A stretch of 16,750 nt of DNA, taken from positions 1 to 16,750 of the forward strand of contig JBBRYK010000061.1 in NCBI GenBank assembly GCA_038237665.1. The letters are read 5' to 3'. This DNA comes from JBBRYK01 sp038237665 (GTDB lineage: Bacteria; Actinomycetota; Thermoleophilia; Gaiellales; Gaiellaceae). The translations under genes were made by a program, and so were the position numbers. Positions 6,509 through 13,541 of this stretch are shown in pieces. Below the pieces are notes generated by a model, which saw only the letters and a list, made by a program, of their open reading frames with translations, searched no databases and had not been told where the DNA came from. Within the stretch, counting starts at the first letter, position 1. Each line of letters starts with the position of its first letter.

Positions 6509-7754
6509 TGCGGAACTTCGCCGAGCCGACCACACAGCCTGGCCCGTACGGGCCTGACCCCGGCAGCGGCGGCTGGGGCGCGGAATCGCCCCTGAACATG
6601 TGGATGACGCCGAAGTTCTCCTCGGTTGACCGAATCACCGAGCCGAGCGTTGGGTCGTCGGCCAGGCTGCCGCCGAGCCGGCAGTGCAGCGTCCGGTTGG
6701 CGTCCGCGCGTTTGAAGTTCCAGCCCAGCTGGAGGATCTGCCCGGCCGAGAGATCGGTGGCGAGCGGGCGGAAGACGTCGCCGCCCATGAACGGCAGGCG
6801 AAGGAACGTGTGGAACGTCGTCATCCTCCGCAGTGTCGCCTGGAGAACCGCCTGCTGGCGCTCGCCCCGCGTCAGGTCACTCTCGGTCGGATCGAACTGG
6901 TTCTCCCGGATCCTCGAGTAGATCAATGCACGCCAGCCGTTCATGTGCTGCCAGCCCTTGGCGAACCGCCAGCCTTTCCACCGATGGCAGCGCTCGACCG
7001 AAGAGAACGGGCAGTCGAACGGGTTCGAGAGGATCTTCGCTGGCACGTAGACGTCGATCCCGCCCAGCTTGTCGATCACCTTCCTGAAGTCGTTGAAATC
7101 GGCGATCAAGACGTGGTTGATCGGCAGGCTGGTGAAACTCCGGATCGTCCGCAGGGCCAGCGACGCGCCGCCGATCTGGTAGGCAGCGTTGATCTTCTGG
7201 ACGCTGTAGCCCGGAACCTCGACCGCAAGGTCGCGAGGGATCGACAGGTAGGCCAGGCGGTGGCGGTCGGGGTCGGTACGGATCAGGAGCATCGTGTCCG
7301 AGTGGCGCTCGCCGCTCCGGGAGGAGAGGCGGGAATGGTCCAGCCCCATGTAGAGAATCGTCGTGCCGTGGAAGAAGAGGAGCCCGTCCTGCCCTACGAG
7401 AGCTCGTTTCGCCCCCTTCGGAAGCCGCTTGTTCGCCTCCTGGACGCCGCCTCGGACGGCGAAATAGGCCAGGACGCTCCAGAGGATCGCGAAGCAGAAG
7501 GCGAGGAGGAAGCAGAGGCCTGCGAGGCGCAGCCAGAACGTCGAGCCTCGGAGGTTCGGGCGAAACCGGCGGTTGCCGGCTTTCCGGGCCGGACCGGGGC
7601 CTCGATACCGTCTGGCGCCGTCGCTCGTACCGCCCGGGGCAGGCTGCGCGGGCGCGTCGCGCCTGCTTCGCTCCAGCGGGACGCGGCCCTTCGTACGACC
7701 GCCCTTGTACACCCGGTACGGCTTGTCCGGCTGGTGCTCGTCCTCGGGAGGCAC
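6504..7754 (-). CDS. LCP family (LytR-CpsA-Psr) cell-wall polymer ligase
   Basis: A 416-residue type II membrane protein: a basic, proline-rich cytoplasmic N-terminus, one membrane helix at about 76-100 (AGLCFLLAFCFAILWSVLAYF) and an extracellular LCP domain. Family motifs are HSDTMLLIR, LSIPRDLAVEVPG, KINAAYQIGG, KVIDKLGGIDVYVP and ALIYSRIREN...DLTRGERQQAVL, including the Arg/Asp residues that bind pyrophosphate. LCP enzymes transfer polymers from undecaprenyl-pyrophosphate lipid carriers to peptidoglycan. An insert after the GGIDV motif carries two cysteines (NPFDCPFSSVERC), possibly a disulfide. I prefer GTG 7754 (VPPEDEHQPDKPYRVYKGG), preceded by GGGAG at short spacing; TTG 7799 would add 15 Arg/Pro-rich residues. 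Divergent from the ROK gene and convergent with the FmdB-like gene. Confidence 0.88.
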   Translation of the reverse strand: MPPEDEHQPDKPYRVYKGGRTKGRVPLERSRRDAPAQPAPGGTSDGARRYRGPGPARKAGNRRFRPNLRGSTFWLRLAGLCFLLAFCFAILWSVLAYFAVRGGVQEANKRLPKGAKRALVGQDGLLFFHGTTILYMGLDHSRLSSRSGERHSDTMLLIRTDPDRHRLAYLSIPRDLAVEVPGYSVQKINAAYQIGGASLALRTIRSFTSLPINHVLIADFNDFRKVIDKLGGIDVYVPAKILSNPFDCPFSSVERCHRWKGWRFAKGWQHMNGWRALIYSRIRENQFDPTESDLTRGERQQAVLQATLRRMTTFHTFLRLPFMGGDVFRPLATDLSAGQILQLGWNFKRADANRTLHCRLGGSLADDPTLGSVIRSTEENFGVIHMFRGDSAPQPPLPGSGPYGPGCVVGSAKFRR

Positions 7755-7851
7755 GGCTCCCGGTTGTAGCAGAGCGGGTCGGGGTCTCCGTCGCGTCAAC
7801 CCCCAACGGGCGGCTCGGCTCGTTCGGTCGACTTCCCCTCGAAGCCCTCAC

Positions 7852-7857
7852 TAAGCT
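7852..7857 (+). promoter_or_regulatory. Candidate -10 box for the ROK kinase gene
   Basis: TAAGCT fits the TANNNT actinobacterial -10 pattern and ends 6 bases before GTG 7864. No Shine-Dalgarno lies between, so the transcript may be leaderless. No good -35 box is visible. Confidence 0.3.
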
Positions 7858-7863
7858 CGTGGT

Positions 7864-8781
7864 GTGGCGGCGGAACGGGCCATCGGTGTCGATCTCGGCG
7901 GGACGAAGATCCTGGCCGGGATCGTCGGGCGCGACGGATCGGTCGGTCGGAGGGTCGAGCGTCCGACTCCGGTCTCGTCCCAGGAGGATCTGGTCGCCGC
8001 GCTCGAGGAGGTGATCGCAGGCTTGAGCGAGCCCGAGGTGGCCGCGCTCGGTCTCGCAGTTCCCTCGACGATCGACCAGCGGCGCGGGATCGCGACCGGG
8101 TCCGTGAACATCCCGCTCGAGAACCTCGCGCTGCGCGAGCTCATGCACGAGCGTTTCGAGCTGCCCACCGGGCTCGAGAACGACGGAAACGCCGCCGCGC
8201 TCGCCGAGTGGACCTTCGGTGCGGGCCGCGGCTCGAACGACATGCTGATGCTCACCCTCGGCACGGGCGTAGGCGGGGGCGTGGTCGTCGACGGCCGGCT
8301 CTTTCGCGGCTGGGCCGAGCTCGGGCACGTCGTGCTCGATTTCGACGGGCCGCCGTGCTTCGGGGACTGCATGGGGCTCGGTCATGTCGAGGCGCTCGTC
8401 TCGGGCAGCGCGGCCGCGAGGGTGGCGCAAAGGGTGCTCGGAGCGATGGCCGACGCCCACGATCTGGTCGCGCGTGCGCGGCAAGGAGATTCCCCCGCGG
8501 TCGAGGCCCTGTCGGGTATCGGCCGCTATCTCGGCGCGGCGATCGGCTCGTTCGTGAACATCTTCAACACGGAGCTGGTCGTGATCGGCGGCGGGTTCGG
8601 GGCGGCGGCCGGCGATCTGATCCTGGGTCCTGCCGCAGCGGTCGTGACACGTGAAGTGCTCGCGCCGGCGCGCGGACACGTCCGGATCGTGCCGGCCGAG
8701 CTCGGCCCCGAGGCGGGCCTCGTCGGGGCCGGGCTGATCGGGTTCGAGGCGCTCGACCAGCGCCCGGTCGTGGATCGCTAG
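7864..8781 (+). CDS. ROK-family sugar kinase (glucokinase-like)
   Basis: A 305-residue cytoplasmic kinase of the ROK family. DLGGTK (10-15) is the ATP phosphate-binding motif, LENDGNAAALAEW (about 104-116) carries the catalytic Asp107, and GTGVGGGVVVDG is the second phosphate motif. The zinc region reads GH (155), Cys165, Cys169, then GH at 173-174 and Glu176. In the usual motif the third position is Cys (GCxE); here it is His174. IVGRDG near the start and VVIGGGFG near the end are standard. Most likely substrate is glucose or a related hexose or N-acetylhexosamine; the sequence does not decide. There is no helix-turn-helix, so it is an enzyme rather than a ROK repressor. GTG 7864 is the only in-frame start close to the conserved beginning. 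rsmI starts 6 bases after its stop, so the two are probably co-transcribed. Confidence 0.88.
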   Translation: MAAERAIGVDLGGTKILAGIVGRDGSVGRRVERPTPVSSQEDLVAALEEVIAGLSEPEVAALGLAVPSTIDQRRGIATGSVNIPLENLALRELMHERFELPTGLENDGNAAALAEWTFGAGRGSNDMLMLTLGTGVGGGVVVDGRLFRGWAELGHVVLDFDGPPCFGDCMGLGHVEALVSGSAAARVAQRVLGAMADAHDLVARARQGDSPAVEALSGIGRYLGAAIGSFVNIFNTELVVIGGGFGAAAGDLILGPAAAVVTREVLAPARGHVRIVPAELGPEAGLVGAGLIGFEALDQRPVVDR

Positions 8782-8787
8782 GGAACC

Positions 8788-9597
8788 ATGCCTCTCGCGG
8801 TTTGCGCGACCCCGATCGGAAACCTCGACGACGTCACCCTGCGTGTTCTCGCGGAGCTCGCATTCGCGGACGTCGTCCTGTGCGAGGACACACGCCGGAC
8901 GCGGATCCTGCTCGACCGGCACGGCATTCGGACTCGAACGATCTCGTACCACCAGCACAACGAGGCCGCGCGTACCGCCGAGATGCTGCCTCGGCTCAAG
9001 GCCGGAGAGCGGATCGCGCTCGCGTCGGACGCCGGGCTACCCGGCATCAGCGATCCGGGCGCGCGGCTGATCGACGCCGCGCTCGAGGCAGGGGTGACGG
9101 TCACGGTGCTGCCAGGTCCCTCGGCGGTCGAGACCGCGCTCGTCGCGAGCGGCCTCGGCTCCGATGGGTATCGCTTCCTCGGCTATTTGCCACGCTCGGA
9201 CCTTGGTCTCGCCGAGGTGTGGGCGCAACTGGCGCCGGTTCGCGAAGCGGCGGTCGCCTTCGAGTCCCCCCGCCGGCTTCCACGGACCCTCGCGTCATTG
9301 GCCGCTGCCTTGCCGGGCCGGCGCGTCGCGGTCTGCCGCGAGCTGACCAAACAGTTCGAGGAGGTGGTGCGCGGGAGTGCGGAGGAGGTCGCCGATCGCT
9401 TTGCGGAGGCTCCGAAGGGCGAAATCACCCTCGTCATCGGCCCGGCCGGGGACGAGGCGGCCGCACCGGAGGAGGAGCGTGCCGTCGCGGCGGTGGCCGA
9501 GCTCGTCGCAGCGGGCCTGCCGCGCCGGCGGGCAGTCGAGCTCGTGGGCGGGCTCACGGGGCTCCCCCGGAACCGGCTCTACGGCGGTTCGCTCTGA
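8788..9597 (+). CDS. rsmI: 16S rRNA (cytidine-1402-2'-O)-methyltransferase
   Basis: A 269-residue enzyme of the tetrapyrrole-methylase fold that uses S-adenosylmethionine to 2'-O-methylate C1402 in the ribosomal decoding centre. Conserved blocks appear in order: CATPIGNLDDVTLRVL at the N-terminus, CEDTRRTRILL, ISYHQHNEAAR, ALASDAGLPGISDPGARLI, VLPGPSAVETAL, FLGYLP, then AVAFESPRRLPRTLASL, CRELTKQFEEVVRG and KGEITLVIGP. The C-terminal helical part (AVELVGGLTGLPRNRLY) is complete and length is normal. The ATG at 8788 lies 6 bases after the ROK kinase stop. The following gap to the M23-like gene has no obvious terminator apart from a short CCTTTT stretch right after the stop. Confidence 0.96.
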   Translation: MPLAVCATPIGNLDDVTLRVLAELAFADVVLCEDTRRTRILLDRHGIRTRTISYHQHNEAARTAEMLPRLKAGERIALASDAGLPGISDPGARLIDAALEAGVTVTVLPGPSAVETALVASGLGSDGYRFLGYLPRSDLGLAEVWAQLAPVREAAVAFESPRRLPRTLASLAAALPGRRVAVCRELTKQFEEVVRGSAEEVADRFAEAPKGEITLVIGPAGDEAAAPEEERAVAAVAELVAAGLPRRRAVELVGGLTGLPRNRLYGGSL

Positions 9598-9658
9598 CCT
9601 TTTGGCCGCTCGGGGGAGTCGAGGCCGACACTCGTCCCGATCGGACACGACCGCTGTA

Positions 9659-9694
9659 GTCAATATTGACAACACATGACCGCGGCGCTATGTT
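9659..9694 (+). promoter_or_regulatory. Promoter with palindromic operator for the M23-like gene
   Basis: TTGACA (9666-9671) and TATGTT (9689-9694) are separated by exactly 17 bases: a textbook -35/-10 pair, unusual in such GC-rich DNA. A perfect 12-base palindrome GTCAATATTGAC (9659-9670) covers the -35 box. Around the -10, ACATGAC (9674-9680) and GTCATGT (9702-9708) form a second inverted pair. Transcription should start near 9701, almost at ATG 9705. A regulator binding the palindrome would compete with RNA polymerase; which regulator is unknown. Confidence 0.65.
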
Positions 9695-9704
9695 CGATCG
9701 CGTC

Positions 9705-11228
9705 ATGTTGTCTCTCACGACAACCACCAGGATCAAGGGCCGGGGAAGAACCGGGGCGGTTCTCGCTGCAGGGGTCGTCGCTCTTGCCCTGCCGGCCACC
9801 GGGGGTGCCTGGACCTGGCCGACCGACGGTGTGGTGCTGAGACCGTTCTCCTTCTCGCGAAGCGATCCGTATGCGGCCGGCCAGCACCGGGGAATCGATG
9901 TTGCGGGTGTAACCGGCTCGGCTGTCCGCGCGCCGGCCGCCGGCGTGGTGAGCTTCGCCGGCACGGTTCCCTCGGGCGGTAAGACCGTCACCATCCAGAC
10001 CTCCGACGGCTATGCCGTAACCCTCCTCCATCTGGGCTCGATCTCCGTCGCGAAGGGCAACGCGGTGGCCGAGAGTGCAGAAGTGGGAACGATCGGGCCA
10101 AGCGGGGACGCAGTTCCCGGCGAGCCCTACGTCTACCTAGGAGTCCGCCTGGCCTCGGACTCCGAGGGGTATGTCGATCCCGTCTCCCTGCTGCCGGCGC
10201 GCGCCGCACCGCCGGACCCCGTTGCCGACCCGGCCCCGAAGCCGGCCCCTGTGCCCGTGCCGGCTCCGAGCCCCGCGCCGCCGCCAGCGCCCGTGGAACC
10301 CCCTCCGGCGACCGAGCAGCCCTCCGAGCCCCCCGCCGGCCCACCCGAGGAGCCTGTCGCAGCCCCGACCGGGGCCTACGCGCCCCCACCGGTGCCGGCG
10401 CTCGAGCCGCTGCCGACGCCCTCGCCCACGGCTGCCGCACGGCCGCTCAGAGGCGGGTCCCCGGCCGTGACGACGTCGCCGGTCCGGGCTCTCCCTGCCG
10501 CCCGGCCGGCGGCGACCCGGGCGCCGGCGGCAAAGAGCGCAGCTCGCGTGACCGCGATCAGCGTCGACCGCGCCATCCGAGCGCCCTCGCCCGTGCTGTC
10601 CCACCAGCGCGAAGGCGGGCGAGAGCCGGTGATCAGACACCGGGCGCTGCCTCGTTCCGGCGATGCGCGCGCCGCTCGGTTTGCCTCCCGACCTCATCCT
10701 GTCCGGCCCAGGCTCGCCCTTCCCCGCCCGAGCCTCGGCGCTCGCGCCATCCATCCGGCCCGGTCGGCCGGCGCGTGGCCCGCTCACCGTCGAGCCGCAC
10801 TCGCCGATCGGATCCGGTCGCGGGTGCCCGTGCCTGCTCCCGGGCGTTTCCCCTACCGGGTGCTCCTCCTGGCTCTGCTCGCGCTCGGGGTCGCGGCGAC
10901 CCTGGTGATCGGGACAATCGGCGTCGCCTGTCGTCGCCGGCGCCGTCCGGCCGGGCCACAGCCCGCTCGTATGATCATGAGCGCCCCACCCTCTTCTGAA
11001 GACAATGTCGACAGCGAACGGACGCCGGAAGATCCTCGTAGCGCCTGCCTGGCCGTATGCAGCGGGCCCGCGCCACATCGGCCACGTCGCGGGCTTCGCC
11101 GTGCCGGCCGACATCTTCGCCCGCTATCACCGGCTGCTCGGCAGCGACGTGCTCATGGTCAGCGGGACGGACGAGCACGGCACGCCGGTCATGGTCGCCG
11201 CGGACAAGGAGGGTCGCTCGTACGCTGA
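9705..11228 (+). CDS. Secreted M23-like (LytM-fold) protein, probably catalytically degenerate
   Basis: The N-terminus has a signal peptide (AVLAAGVVALALPATGGA) and then an M23 fold at about 37-150. HRGIDV supplies His61 and Asp65 and TLLHL supplies His109. The final HxH motif, normally HLHFE and containing the third zinc ligand, reads YVYLGVR (Tyr142, Tyr144), so metal binding is doubtful. A Pro/Ala-rich stretch (about 160-260), an Arg/Ala/Pro-rich stretch and a membrane helix (about 386-408) follow. This suggests a wall-facing binding or regulatory protein like EnvC/NlpD rather than a hydrolase. ATG 9705 is chosen because the promoter places transcription start near 9701; TTG 9666 lies inside the -35 box. 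The frame runs 224 bases into metG, unusual for same-strand genes. The true end may be near 10975, where other frames stop, if there is a frameshift. Confidence 0.7.
   Translation: MLSLTTTTRIKGRGRTGAVLAAGVVALALPATGGAWTWPTDGVVLRPFSFSRSDPYAAGQHRGIDVAGVTGSAVRAPAAGVVSFAGTVPSGGKTVTIQTSDGYAVTLLHLGSISVAKGNAVAESAEVGTIGPSGDAVPGEPYVYLGVRLASDSEGYVDPVSLLPARAAPPDPVADPAPKPAPVPVPAPSPAPPPAPVEPPPATEQPSEPPAGPPEEPVAAPTGAYAPPPVPALEPLPTPSPTAAARPLRGGSPAVTTSPVRALPAARPAATRAPAAKSAARVTAISVDRAIRAPSPVLSHQREGGREPVIRHRALPRSGDARAARFASRPHPVRPRLALPRPSLGARAIHPARSAGAWPAHRRAALADRIRSRVPVPAPGRFPYRVLLLALLALGVAATLVIGTIGVACRRRRRPAGPQPARMIMSAPPSSEDNVDSERTPEDPRSACLAVCSGPAPHRPRRGLRRAGRHLRPLSPAARQRRAHGQRDGRARHAGHGRRGQGGSLVR
10970..10975 (+). 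promoter_or_regulatory. metG: Candidate -10 box for metG operon
   Basis: TATGAT is close to the sigma-70 consensus and sits 29 bases before the metG ATG. A matching -35 box is not visible at the usual distance. If real, the housekeeping operon has its own promoter inside the end of the M23-like frame. Confidence 0.3.
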
Positions 11229-12801
11229 GACGGCCCAGCACTACAACCGGTCGATCCGCGAGGATCTCCGCGACCTCGGAATCTCGTACGACCTGTTCAC
11301 GCGGACGACCACTCGGAACCACGCCGTCGTCCTCCGCGACATCTTCCGCACGCTGTACGAGCGCGGCTACATCATCGAGCGTCAGCAGCTCGTGTCGTTC
11401 TCCGCCACGACCGGACACACTCTGCCCGATCGCTACATCGAGGGCACCTGCCCGATCTGCGGCTATCCCGAGGCGCGCGGCGACCAGTGCGACAACTGCG
11501 GGAATCAGCTCGACCCGATCGACCTGATCAACCCTCGCTCGAAGATCGACGGAACGACCCCGGTCTTCCGCGAGACGAACCACCTCTTCCTCGACCTACC
11601 TGCCTTTGCCGAGCGGCTGGGAGAGTGGATCCAGGAGCAAAAGCACTGGCGGCCGAACGCCCGCAACTTCTCGCTCAGCCTTGTGAAGGAGCTCAAGCCG
11701 CGGCCGATCACGCGCGACCTCGACTGGGGGGTACGCATCCCGGTCGCGGGATACGAGGAGGACGAGCAGAAGCGCATCTACGTGTGGGTCGACGCCGTCG
11801 TCGGCTACCTCTCGGCAAGCGTCGAGTGGGCGCAAGCCAGAGGCGAGCCTGACGCCTGGCGTGAGTGGTGGCAGAACCCGGACTCCCGGCACTACTACTT
11901 CATGGGCAAGGACAACATCGTCTTCCACAGCGTGATCTGGCCGAGCATGCTGCTCGGCTACGGCTCGGGCGGCGAGCTCGGCGCCGGCCGGGGCGACCTC
12001 CAGCTGCCCTACAACGTCGCCGCCAGCGAGTACCTGACGATGGAGGGGAGGCAGTTCTCCACCAGTCGCGCGCACGCGATCTACGTCCGAGACTTCTTGA
12101 GCCGCTACGACCCGGATCCGCTGCGGTACTACCTCACGGCGGCGGGGCCTGAAACCCAGGACACCGACTTCACCTGGTCCGAGTTCGTCCGGCGAAACAA
12201 CGACGAGCTCGTCGCCGCCTGGGGCAACCTCGTCAACCGAACGCTCACGAACGTGTACCGGAACTTCGGCGAGGTTCCGTCCCCGGGGGAGCTCGAGCCC
12301 GAGGACGAAGCAGTTCTTCGGGCGGTCGAAGGCGGCTTCGAAGCCGTCGGCGAGCAGATCGAGGGGGTGCGCTTCCGCGCCGCGCTGGCGGAGGCCATGC
12401 GTCTCGCCGCGCTGGTCAACGCCTATGCGAGCGACCAGGCACCGTGGACGACGATCAAGACCGATCGCGACCGGGCCGCGACCGTGCTCAACGTCTGTCT
12501 TCGCTGCATCGACAACCTCAAGCTCCTGTTCGCACCGTTTCTGCCCTTCAGCTCCCAGACCGTCCACGAGCTCCTCGGCTACGAGGGTGATCTGGCGGGG
12601 CCGCTGGAGTTTCGGACGCTGGCCGAGGACGGGGAGACGCACGAGGTCCTGACGGGCGACTACGCGAGCTCGGCCGGCGCCTGGGCCCCGACGGAGCTGC
12701 CGGTGGGTCAGCGCCTGCTCGAGCCGCGGCCGCTTTTCCGGAAGCTCGATCCGGCGATCGTCGACGAGGAGCTCGCCAGGATGCGCGCCGACGACGATTG
12801 A
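11005..12801 (+). CDS. metG: Methionyl-tRNA synthetase
   Basis: A 598-residue class I synthetase that charges tRNA-Met. APAWPYAAGPRHIGH carries the HIGH motif at 24-27, and DEHGTPV follows. The connective-peptide zinc knuckle has four cysteines (149, 152, 162, 165), the four-Cys form. YVWVDAVVGYLS and GKDNIVFHSVIWPSMLLGY are the methionine and adenylate pocket segments. The KMSKS loop is QFSTSR (350-355), a known variant in which the first Lys is replaced. The anticodon-binding helical domain (NLVNRTLTNVYRNFGEVP) is complete; there is no C-terminal tRNA-binding OB domain. The ATG at 11005 is 19 residues before the first conserved segment's proline and has only a weak GAAGA upstream. The stop overlaps the TTG start of tatD by four bases, opening a translationally coupled operon. 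Confidence 0.96.
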   Translation: MSTANGRRKILVAPAWPYAAGPRHIGHVAGFAVPADIFARYHRLLGSDVLMVSGTDEHGTPVMVAADKEGRSYAETAQHYNRSIREDLRDLGISYDLFTRTTTRNHAVVLRDIFRTLYERGYIIERQQLVSFSATTGHTLPDRYIEGTCPICGYPEARGDQCDNCGNQLDPIDLINPRSKIDGTTPVFRETNHLFLDLPAFAERLGEWIQEQKHWRPNARNFSLSLVKELKPRPITRDLDWGVRIPVAGYEEDEQKRIYVWVDAVVGYLSASVEWAQARGEPDAWREWWQNPDSRHYYFMGKDNIVFHSVIWPSMLLGYGSGGELGAGRGDLQLPYNVAASEYLTMEGRQFSTSRAHAIYVRDFLSRYDPDPLRYYLTAAGPETQDTDFTWSEFVRRNNDELVAAWGNLVNRTLTNVYRNFGEVPSPGELEPEDEAVLRAVEGGFEAVGEQIEGVRFRAALAEAMRLAALVNAYASDQAPWTTIKTDRDRAATVLNVCLRCIDNLKLLFAPFLPFSSQTVHELLGYEGDLAGPLEFRTLAEDGETHEVLTGDYASSAGAWAPTELPVGQRLLEPRPLFRKLDPAIVDEELARMRADDD

Positions 12802-13541
12802 TCGACACGCACGCGCATCTCGACGCCTGCGTCGACAGCGCTGACGAGGTCGTCGCCCGAGCGCAATCCGCCGGGGTCAGGAGGATCGTCTCGGTGGGCT
12901 CCGGCCTCGAGTCCTGTCGCGAGACGATCGCGATCGCCGAGCGCCACGAGGGCGTCTTTGCCGCGCTCGGCATCCACCCGCACCAGGCCGCCGCCGAGGC
13001 CGGGAATCTCGAAGAGGTCTCCGGGCTCTTCGCGAGTGATCGGGCCGTCGCCGTCGGTGAGACCGGCCTCGATTTCTACCGCGACTGGGCTCCTTGCGAC
13101 GCTCAGCTCCGTCTGTTCGAGCGTCACCTGGAGCTGGCCCAGGAGCTCGGCAAGGCGGTCGTCGTCCACTCGCGGGCGGCCGACAAGGAGACGGCGGCCG
13201 CGCTCGAGGGCTTCGAGGGGCCGGTGATTCTGCACTGCTTCTCCTCCCCCGGCCTGCTCGTGGCCGCGCTCGATCGCGGCTATTACGTCTCCTTCGCCGG
13301 GAACGTCACGTTCCCGAACGCGAGCGAGCTGCGACTCGCGGCGACCCAGGTGCCGGCCGAGCGTCTGCTCGTGGAAACCGACAGCCCGTATCTCGCCCCG
13401 CAGGCCGTTCGCGGCCGCTCGAACGAGCCCGCGTACGTGGTTCACACGCTCGCCGGCCTCGCCGCCGCCCGCGGTGACGACCCGGCCGCTCTCGAGCAGC
13501 AGATCGACGCCAACGCAACCGTGGTGTTCGGCCTGCCGTGA
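12798..13541 (+). CDS. tatD: TatD-family metal-dependent hydrolase (DNase)
   Basis: A 247-residue TIM-barrel metallohydrolase. It opens LIDTHAHLD with the metal-binding HxH pair, then has ALGIHPHQA, AVGETGLDFYRD (metal-bridging Glu), AVVVHSRAADKET (His), VILHCFSS (His) and LLVETDSPYLAP (catalytic Asp), so all expected metal ligands are present. Members have 3'-5' DNase activity and are linked to DNA repair and quality control; the in vivo role is less certain. The start is TTG 12798, overlapping the metG stop (TTGA); no other start gives the conserved N-terminus. The end overlaps rsmA by four bases (GTGA). In many actinobacteria a resuscitation-promoting factor gene lies between tatD and rsmA; here it is absent. 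Confidence 0.93.
   Translation: MIDTHAHLDACVDSADEVVARAQSAGVRRIVSVGSGLESCRETIAIAERHEGVFAALGIHPHQAAAEAGNLEEVSGLFASDRAVAVGETGLDFYRDWAPCDAQLRLFERHLELAQELGKAVVVHSRAADKETAAALEGFEGPVILHCFSSPGLLVAALDRGYYVSFAGNVTFPNASELRLAATQVPAERLLVETDSPYLAPQAVRGRSNEPAYVVHTLAGLAAARGDDPAALEQQIDANATVVFGLP

Noticed and set aside
6877..8958. Long open frame of 693 codons on the minus strand across LCP, ROK and rsmI
   Set aside because: It is antisense to three well-identified genes and has low-complexity Arg/Asp/Glu-rich composition typical of GC-rich shadow frames.
9666..9704. TTG 9666 as the start of the M23-like protein
   Set aside because: This TTG is the beginning of the TTGACA -35 box, and the -10 lies downstream of it, so it would not be transcribed from this promoter.
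10200..10440. Tandem repeat or CRISPR-like array in the M23 gene
   Set aside because: The CCG/GCC-rich pattern is just codons for a Pro/Ala linker; there are no constant repeat and spacer units.
11596..12642. 348-codon minus-strand frame opposite metG
   Set aside because: Shadow frame; metG is unambiguous on the plus strand.
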